Shown piece after piece: positions 51,939 through 64,000 of a stretch of DNA of 64,000 nucleotides. The translations under genes and the position numbers were made by a program. The notes under the pieces are model-generated. The model was not told the DNA's origin. It worked only from the letters and a program-made list of their open reading frames with translations, and did no database searches. Each line of letters starts with the position of its first letter. Position 1 is the first letter of the stretch. The DNA is from Planctomycetota bacterium. GTDB lineage: Bacteria; Planctomycetota; Phycisphaerae; UBA1845. The stretch covers positions 16,822-80,821 of the forward strand of contig JAKQDH010000092.1 of assembly GCA_029558835.1 (NCBI GenBank), given 5' to 3'.

Positions 51939-52928
51939 CTACTTGTACGACTGGAGCGCTTTCATGTAGTTGGCACGTTCGAAGCCGCTGGGGTTCGGGC
52001 AGGCGCGGTGGTTCATGCTGCCCTGCATCTGGCGGACGCTTTCGTACTCGTGCTCTTGCAGCCAGGCCTGCATGTCCTTGAGGATGGCGGGCACGATGCC
52101 GGGGCCGTTCCGCAACAGGGCCGCGCAGAGCATGGTCACGTCCGCCCCGGCCAGCAGCAGCTTGAGCACGTCTGCGGCGCTGTAGATGCCCGTGCTCGCG
52201 GCGAGACTGCCCTTGACCAGCGGATCGAGGATCGCAATCCAGCGCAGGGGTACCCGCATCTCGTGCGGGCTGCTGAGCACCAGGTCCGGCAACACCTCGA
52301 GCGTGTCAAGGTCAATGTCCGGCTGATAGAAGCGGTTGAACAGGACGAAGCCGTCGGCACCGGCTTCCTCCAGGCGGCGCACCAGGTGAGCCAGCGAGCT
52401 AAAGTACGGGCCCAGCTTGACGGCCACCGGGATGCGCACCCACTCTTTCACCGCGGCCACGGCGTCCAGGTAGCGGGCCTCGACCTCCCGGCCGTTGACC
52501 TGCGGGTCAGTGGCGATGTGGTAGATGTTCAGTTCGATCGCGTCGGCGCCGGCGTCCTGGAGCATGCGGCCGTACTTGATCCACCCGCCGCGCGTGGTGC
52601 CGTTCAGGCTGGCGATCACGGGGACCTTCACCGCCTGCTTGACCTTACGTACATGCTCGATGTACTCGGCCGGCCCGCGCGGGAAGTAGTCCATGTTGGG
52701 CAGGTAACTGAGGGCTTCGGCGAAGCTCTCGGTGCCTGCTTCCTCATAGTGGGCGTGCTCGGCCAGCTCGTGCTCGATCTGCTCCTCGAAGAGCGAGTAC
52801 AACACGACCGCGGCGATGCCGGCATCCGCCAGCGCCCGCACGCCGTCCACCTCACGCGACAAGGGCGAAGCCGCAGCCACGAGGGGGTTCGCCAGCTTCA
52901 GGCCCAGATACTCTACTGTTAAATCCAT
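51939..52928 (-). CDS. Dihydroorotate-dehydrogenase-like protein
   Basis: 329 residues from the ATG of MDLTVEYLGL, with GAGG eight bases upstream. FMN-binding TIM barrel (PF01180-like): ANPLVAAASPLSREVDGVRALADAG, VPVIASLNGTTRGGW, ADAIELNIYHI, VAVKLGPYFSS, GADGFVLFNRF and the phosphate-binding end ADVLKLLLAGADVTMLCAALL. The C-terminus reads ESVRQMQGSMNHRACPNP, typical of the 'dihydroorotate dehydrogenase-like' family that often sits next to pyruvate:ferredoxin oxidoreductase genes and is probably not the pyrimidine-pathway enzyme. Here it lies just downstream of nifJ on the same strand. Confidence 0.9.
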   Translation of the reverse strand: MDLTVEYLGLKLANPLVAAASPLSREVDGVRALADAGIAAVVLYSLFEEQIEHELAEHAHYEEAGTESFAEALSYLPNMDYFPRGPAEYIEHVRKVKQAVKVPVIASLNGTTRGGWIKYGRMLQDAGADAIELNIYHIATDPQVNGREVEARYLDAVAAVKEWVRIPVAVKLGPYFSSLAHLVRRLEEAGADGFVLFNRFYQPDIDLDTLEVLPDLVLSSPHEMRVPLRWIAILDPLVKGSLAASTGIYSAADVLKLLLAGADVTMLCAALLRNGPGIVPAILKDMQAWLQEHEYESVRQMQGSMNHRACPNPSGFERANYMKALQSYK

Positions 52929-53032
52929 AGCACAAACCTCGGAAAGATGGTCTTCCTCCACCTACAGGCCGACCCCGCCGGCATCCGCGGGGGAGCATTT
53001 TGATGCACCCGGCCGGCGGCATACGGCCGCCA

Positions 53033-53076
53033 CCCTCACCCCTACCCCTCTCCCTGCGAGAGAGAGGGGTCATCTG
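53033..53076. repeat. CCCTCTCC-type hairpin repeat, copy 4
   Basis: CCCTCACCCCTACCCCTCTCCCTGCGAGAGAGAGGGGTCATCTG. The next copy begins exactly 99 bases later and shares the flanks CCGCCA and GGGGTCATCTG, so the two form a tandem duplication. Confidence 0.8.
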
Positions 53077-53131
53077 TCGCGTGCCCGTGCCCGCACGCCT
53101 GGCCCCGCCGGGGGTGTCTTCGCCGCCGCCA

Positions 53132-53175
53132 CCCTCACCCCTGCCCCTCTCCCTGCAAGGGAGAGGGGTCATCTG
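53132..53175. repeat. CCCTCTCC-type hairpin repeat, copy 5
   Basis: Second member of the 99-base tandem pair, between nifJ and the dihydroorotate-dehydrogenase-like gene. Confidence 0.8.
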
Positions 53176-53201
53176 CCGCACGCTCGCGACCACGCGCAGG
53201 T

Positions 53202-56795
<3,594 letters not shown>

Positions 56796-58013
56796 GGTGT
56801 CACTCCGCGAGTCTATTGATTCAGTCTGAGCGCCGGTGCCGACCGGTCGCGCGGACAACCGCCTGGACAGGGCACTCCAGGGCCCCCCCGCTCGGCGTTG
56901 CCCGGCCCCGCCGGATCGCCTGCTTCCGCCAACCGGCGTCCCATCCTCGTGTTGAACCTGGTAGATGTATCGGTTGGTACCTGCCCCACCGCCATGCGCG
57001 CGGCGTGTCCGATCATCTAGCGGTTGGCCAGTGGCCCCGTCCGGCGAACCTCACGCCCCGTCTCCAGTCCGGGGAACCGCCAACGGAGACCCGCCGACCG
57101 GGACGGGGATGGATCGTCAGTCCGCATACTACGCTGCAAGTACCGTTCCAGAGGCCGGGATTGACCCCAAGCGGCAGGTTCCGTTTCACCCGGCAGCAGG
57201 CCATCTCTCGATTCGAGCCGGTTCCCGCAGCCGCATCCGCCTCGATGTAACGCTGGGAAGCGACTTCGCTCGGCGGATGACCCCGGGGCGAGCGGCCGTA
57301 CGGGGGCAAACTACGCAATCAATTATAGCGCAAGTAGTTAAGCGCAATGTTGCCGTTACGGTCTCAGGGCCTGGAGCAACTCCGTCGCCGAGGCCAGCGG
57401 AAGTATGGCAAAAGACGGCGAGGCAACATGGGTTGCCCAACTTCCGACGGGTCTCGCCCCGAGCATTCAGGCCGGGGGGCAACGAGGCACAACCGTGGAC
57501 AACGGAGTTCGCAGGCAGTCAGCCAAGCGGGCGTGGGCAACGAGGCGCCGCCGGCGCTCGGATCTGGCCGCCCCCGAGACCAGATCCATGTCGCGAAGGC
57601 TCGGATCGCCGGCACCGGATCGCGCACAATGATTGAACCCGGCCAACACCCAACACCGGACGGGATCCGCGACCGTCCGGGAGACGGACGGATTACCGGA
57701 CGCCTCGACACCCTCGGACCCAGGGGAATGTCGCCCGTCGGCCCTGGTAAGCCGATGCACTCCTGTCGCCGCCGGCGCGCGCTCGCTAAGGCACGTCAGG
57801 TTCAGTGGTTCTCCGTGAGGTGCGTGCTCAACGCACCCGCTTCGTTGGACCTCGATCAACCCGTACGCGGGGGTACACGTGGCCGTGAGTTCGATCGGCA
57901 CACACCAGACAGAGCGCGCGCGAACAGGCGTCGCGGGCTCCAACCACCGGCCGGTCCCGCAGGGTCGCGGTTCGGATGGCGGGCAAGGCACCGGGCACTG
58001 CAATCCGGACAGG
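56796..58013. other. 1.2-kb region without a recognised gene
   Basis: No convincing coding region on either strand. The main landmark is a perfect minus-strand TATAAT at 57327-57322 inside the only AT-rich patch (57315-57345), which would give nifJ an untranslated leader of about 520 bases. I could not match the leader to a known riboswitch. The right part (57350-58013) has several inverted repeats and may include the promoter of the FadL-like gene. Its frames look like GC-rich noise. Confidence 0.5.
57322..57327 (-). promoter_or_regulatory. Candidate -10 box upstream of nifJ
   Basis: TATAAT on the minus strand in an AT-rich patch; the -35 at 17 bases (ACATTG) is weak. If used, it gives a ~520-base leader to nifJ. 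Confidence 0.35.
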
Positions 58014-59261
58014 GTGTGCCGCGGCAGGGGCATAGGCTGGAGCGTGGTCGGACGCGTGCTCCTGCTCTTGGGGCTGCTGCCTGGGACCACGCTCGGAACC
58101 AACGGCGTGGAGCCGATCGACACCAGTCTGCAAGCCCGCCTGCGCGGCGGGGCGGATGTGGCCGTGGGGGACTCCGCGCTGTCCCAGATCAACAATCCCG
58201 CCAGCCTGAGCTTGCACGACGTGCCGCGGCTCGACTTCTCGGGCCAGTTCTGCTTCCCGACTTCCCGCTGGGAGGGTCCTTGGGGGACAGCGGAGTCCCA
58301 GGTGGGCTTTGTGCCGCTGGGGAACGCCGCCGTCTCCTGGCCTGTGCACGACGAACTGACCCTCGGGCTGGCGCTGCACTCGAAAGCCGGGCTGGCTTCT
58401 CGGTATGAGATGCGTCACCTGCTGATCCCGTGGATGACGCGGGAGGTCGGAGCGGACGCCAAAGTCGTGGGGCTGTCTCTCAACCTGGGGTATGAACTGA
58501 CGGACGAGTTGGCGGTGGGAGCCGGCGTCCGGGCCGAGGCGGCGACGTCGGAGTTCAGCCTGGTCCTCGGGCCTGCGGACGTCGAATTTGGCCGCGGCTA
58601 CGCCTATGGCGGCGGATTCCAGCTTGGCCTGCTCTACCACGCCACTGATGATCTCACGTTCGGGCTGGGGTACCGCTCGCCAAGCTGGTTCGGGGACTTG
58701 CAGGGTGGCAGGACCCGGGCGTCCCTGTTCGGCGTGCTGCCGGTGGACTTGGGCGGGGGGCGCATTGAGTCGTTGCGTCTGGCCCAGAAGATCACGGCCG
58801 GGGCGGCGTGGGACGTCACGGAGCGCGTGAAGCTGGCCGGCGAGGTGCGCTGGCTCAACTACCACGGTAGTTCGTTCAACTCGCTGACGGTGGAGACGGA
58901 TGCCCTCGGGCTGCGTGTGCCGCTGCCGCTGGGCTACAAGGACCAGTGGGTGCTGGCGGCCGGCACGGATATCAGGCTGACCAACCGGTGGATTCTGGGG
59001 CTGGGGTACAACTATGGCAGCGACCCGGTGGAGCGCGCGAGCCTGCTGCCGATGGGCTCGACGCTCTGTCAGCATCATTTGACCGGTGGTTTGCGTTATG
59101 AGCGTAGCAAGTGGTGGGTGGGAGCGGGCTACGTCCTGGGCTTCGAGGCCTCGATGAGCGGAGGCGGGTACAGTCGGATCCCGCTGGGGCTGGACTATGG
59201 CCTCAGCCGGGTCGAACAGGTCCAGCATAGTCTCTTGATCGGGTTCGGGTTTAGCTGGTAG
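58014..59261 (+). CDS. FadL/TodX-like outer-membrane channel protein
   Basis: About 415 residues from GTG 58014 (GTG 58044 and a GTG at 57879 are alternatives; none has a clear ribosome site). Signal peptide around VVGRVLLLLGLLPGTTLG. The mature N-terminus QARLRGGADVAVGDSALSQINNPASLSL is the plug-like start of the OMPP1/FadL family, where NPA is nearly invariant. The rest alternates short hydrophobic strands as in a beta-barrel (LGLALHSKAGL, FQLGLLYHATDDLTFGLGYRS) and ends in an aromatic residue (LLIGFGFSW), a normal barrel-insertion signal. FadL relatives import long-chain fatty acids or aromatics. The hybrid kinase starts 13 bases after it. Confidence 0.85.
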   Translation: MCRGRGIGWSVVGRVLLLLGLLPGTTLGTNGVEPIDTSLQARLRGGADVAVGDSALSQINNPASLSLHDVPRLDFSGQFCFPTSRWEGPWGTAESQVGFVPLGNAAVSWPVHDELTLGLALHSKAGLASRYEMRHLLIPWMTREVGADAKVVGLSLNLGYELTDELAVGAGVRAEAATSEFSLVLGPADVEFGRGYAYGGGFQLGLLYHATDDLTFGLGYRSPSWFGDLQGGRTRASLFGVLPVDLGGGRIESLRLAQKITAGAAWDVTERVKLAGEVRWLNYHGSSFNSLTVETDALGLRVPLPLGYKDQWVLAAGTDIRLTNRWILGLGYNYGSDPVERASLLPMGSTLCQHHLTGGLRYERSKWWVGAGYVLGFEASMSGGGYSRIPLGLDYGLSRVEQVQHSLLIGFGFSW

Positions 59262-59274
59262 GAGCAACGCGGAG

Positions 59275-62241
<2,967 letters not shown>

Positions 62242-62452
62242 GGCACGGCGGGCTCGGATGGAGTCCCTCACTGCTGTTGGGGCCTCAGAATGGGGCACCT
62301 CGTTACCACTCGGGCTCGGATGGAGGGCGTCCAGCACGTGGCAACGGACCACCGGGCACCGAGAACGCATGGCTGAACGTCGACGGCCTGTAGCTGAAAG
62401 CTGATAGCTTGTGGCTGACAGCTTATGGCTGACAGCTTGCGCCCGTTGGCTC
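62242..62452. other. Convergent gap with tandem repeats
   Basis: 210 bases between convergent genes. GGGCTCGGATGGAG occurs twice (near 62251 and 62311), and the array at 62391-62440 fills the right part. No gene. Confidence 0.5.
62391..62440. repeat. AGCTGA-type tandem repeat
   Basis: Imperfect repeats of about 13-15 bases: TAGCTGAAAGCTGATAGC, TTGTGGCTGACAGC, TTATGGCTGACAGC. It stands out as AT-richer, self-similar sequence between two convergent genes. Confidence 0.7.
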
Positions 62453-63955
62453 CTACGGACACTCGCCGCAACTGAGGCTGCTCACGGCGACCGCACAGGC
62501 GGCGGTCCAGGTGGTCTGGCAGCACTCCGGCAGGGCGGCGCAGACGCAGGCCATGATGTCCGGGTGGGTGCAGCCGGGGTCGTAGTGGGCCTCGCAACAG
62601 TTGTGATCGTCGATGGTCACCACGGTGCCCATCGCATTCTGGAACAGCGCGAAGTCGGCTAAGTCCACGTCGCGGTCGTGCTGCATGTCGAGGAAGCGAC
62701 AATCACAGAGGCGGTCCGTCTCGACCGGGCCGGTCAGACAGTCCGGCCAGGGTGCGTAGTCGCCCACGTCTACGTCGAGATCGAAGTCCGTGTCGCCATT
62801 GCGAATCCGGCGGAGCATCCGTACGTCTCTGCCCGACGGAGGGCTCAGTCGCCAGGCGATCTCGCCGGCGTCGTTGATGTCCCCATCGGTGTTCCAGAAG
62901 GGATCGTCGCTGAGCTGGTAGAACATGCCGTCCACGCAGCACCAGACCTGCCACGTCTCGCTATCGTCATGCCAGCGGAGGAAGAAGATGTCGCCGTGAT
63001 TGTTGATGTCCGGGTTGCGCCCCCACGGAGTGATGATGGTCGAGGTCCCTGCCAGCCAGGTCCACAGCTCGATCCCACTGGGCCCACCCCAAACCACCTG
63101 GCCCAGGTTGTTGATGCCGGGGATCTGCGGCTCCGGTGGCTCCTGCTGGTCAGGGGCCGTCGTCGTCAGCCCATCACGGCGTACCAGGGTCGCGGACTCC
63201 CAGGGTTCCAAGCAGAAGTTGTACTTGGTCCACACCAGCATGTCGGAATCATTGAGGCACGCCATGGAGTTGGAGAACCCATTGGTACTGACTTGGCTGA
63301 CGCCCGCTCCATCGTAGAAGAAAACCTCGGCGTGGGAATTCTCACACCCATCTCCGAACCAGCGGTACCAGGTGATGTGACCGAGGTTGTTTATGCGCGG
63401 CGAGCGGTCGTCCACAAGCGGACTCGTGACGTGCGTGCAGACCCCATTGGCGTAACGGACGATCGCCAGGGGGCCGTAGAGCGTAGCGTCCGCACTCCAG
63501 ACAATCACCTGATCGTCGTTGATGTCCGGGTAGTAGTTCCGGGCACCCGCCTCGGGAAGGGCCGTCGTTCGGGCGTTATCGTAGAGATAGATGGTCGAAG
63601 TTGCATCCGCGCGGTACTTCGTATAGACAATCTCGCCGCAGTTGTTCATCTGTACGTGCCGATCGTCGATCGGATCATTCGTCACCTGGACGATCTCGAA
63701 CCCCGGCGGAATCCGGACTTCCGCGCGCGCGCCGAGCGCGGCGCATAGCAGGAGTAACGTGCCCCAGCTCAGGGCAATCGCCGCCCTTGGAGCCCGAGCG
63801 GCAGCGAGCGCGCAAGGCGCACCGGCGCGACCCGACGGCACAGAGCCCGAGCGGCAGCGAGTGGGCAGAACCGCATGATCGGACGTGCGCGGGGGGGACG
63901 CTTCGCACCCGCGCGCTCGACCACGTACCGCGGAAACGCTCGATACGGGTTTCAT
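62453..63955 (-). CDS. Secreted repeat protein with dockerin-like DxDxD unit and Cys-rich tail
   Basis: 500 residues; the ATG of MKPVSSVSAV has GGAGG seven bases upstream. A hydrophobic segment at ~58-78 (IALSWGTLLLLCAALGARA) looks like a signal peptide with a very long Arg-rich leader. The body repeats IN-x-x-G-x-I-x-W about six times (RINNLGHITWYRW, GINNLGQVVWGG, DINNHGDIFFLRW, DINDAGEIAWRL), related in style to HAF repeats. Then comes DTDFDLDVDVGDYAPWPDCLTGP, a dockerin-like calcium loop of the type seen in Phycisphaerae, a second DRDVDLADFALFQ loop and a Cys-rich tail (CCEAHYDPGC, CVCAALPECC). Probably cell-surface or matrix-associated. Convergent with the kinase gene. Confidence 0.83.
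   Translation of the reverse strand: MKPVSSVSAVRGRARGCEASPPRTSDHAVLPTRCRSGSVPSGRAGAPCALAAARAPRAAIALSWGTLLLLCAALGARAEVRIPPGFEIVQVTNDPIDDRHVQMNNCGEIVYTKYRADATSTIYLYDNARTTALPEAGARNYYPDINDDQVIVWSADATLYGPLAIVRYANGVCTHVTSPLVDDRSPRINNLGHITWYRWFGDGCENSHAEVFFYDGAGVSQVSTNGFSNSMACLNDSDMLVWTKYNFCLEPWESATLVRRDGLTTTAPDQQEPPEPQIPGINNLGQVVWGGPSGIELWTWLAGTSTIITPWGRNPDINNHGDIFFLRWHDDSETWQVWCCVDGMFYQLSDDPFWNTDGDINDAGEIAWRLSPPSGRDVRMLRRIRNGDTDFDLDVDVGDYAPWPDCLTGPVETDRLCDCRFLDMQHDRDVDLADFALFQNAMGTVVTIDDHNCCEAHYDPGCTHPDIMACVCAALPECCQTTWTAACAVAVSSLSCGECP
63790..63861. repeat. Duplicated 19-mer GAGCCCGAGCGGCAGCGAG
   Basis: An exact 19-base repeat at 63790-63808 and 63843-63861, 53 bases apart, inside the N-terminal coding part of the secreted repeat protein. 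It is read in two different frames (as TRCRSGS and LAAARAP). Confidence 0.7.
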
Positions 63956-64000
63956 CGCCATTCCTCCGCAAGCGACGCCATGGACGTGGACCATGCGCCG

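Noticed and set aside
57347..58408. 353-residue plus-strand open frame before and across the FadL-like gene start
   Set aside because: It overlaps the conserved FadL reading frame in another phase and is Arg/Gly-rich without motifs.

Overview
The window is GC-rich, densely coded DNA that looks chromosomal and most likely comes from a member of the Planctomycetota, plausibly a Phycisphaerae-like lineage. This is inferred from content: PEP-CTERM sorting tails, a DxDxD dockerin-like repeat followed by a paired-Cys tail, many alkaline-phosphatase-superfamily enzymes, TPR-tailed GT-C membrane proteins, a conserved HNH protein and abundant small hairpin repeats between genes. No rRNA, CRISPR array, insertion sequence or prophage was seen. 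One tRNA, Leu(CAA), is present.

Layout. 1-2672: the 3' part of a GH78 alpha-L-rhamnosidase. 2870-20982 (all minus strand): a long surface-glycan-like block. Reading in the direction of transcription it holds a GHL10 glycoside hydrolase lipoprotein, a GlpD-like FAD oxidoreductase, a DegT aminotransferase, an ArnT-like GT-C protein with TPRs, a TMTC-like GT-C protein with TPRs, two 'sulfatase' paralogues, two type I phosphodiesterase paralogues, a 61-residue protein and a possible YidC/EMC3-like membrane protein. This block is the best candidate for an undescribed system. It contains three paralogous pairs; all four alkaline-phosphatase-superfamily members have Thr where the nucleophile is expected, so neither 'sulfatase' has the C/S-x-P-x-R motif; and two of them share an RLxxLGY tail with the small protein.

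21342-28686: a response regulator with GGDEF and HD-GYP-like domains, an HNH endonuclease, a LOG-family protein, a secreted trypsin-like protein and a GNAT acetyltransferase. 29169-34650: two PEP-CTERM proteins (one with HAF repeats, one with DTG motifs) and an orphan DNA methyltransferase. 34876-42001: a BFD-type ferredoxin, ProS, a small nucleotidyltransferase, HydG and HydE, an FHA protein and a membrane protein. 42194-50090: tRNA-Leu, two fused membrane/spermidine-synthase-like proteins and an ABC-2 exporter. 50549-56795: a second HAF PEP-CTERM protein, a dihydroorotate-dehydrogenase-like protein and pyruvate:ferredoxin oxidoreductase. 58014-63955: a FadL-like porin, a hybrid histidine kinase and a secreted protein with IN-x-x-G repeats.

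HydE, HydG and pyruvate:ferredoxin oxidoreductase together suggest anaerobic hydrogen or ferredoxin metabolism. Several repeat families occupy the intergenic space. One 83-bp twin-hairpin element lies in frame inside hydE, where it encodes roughly half of an extra loop of about 55-60 residues.
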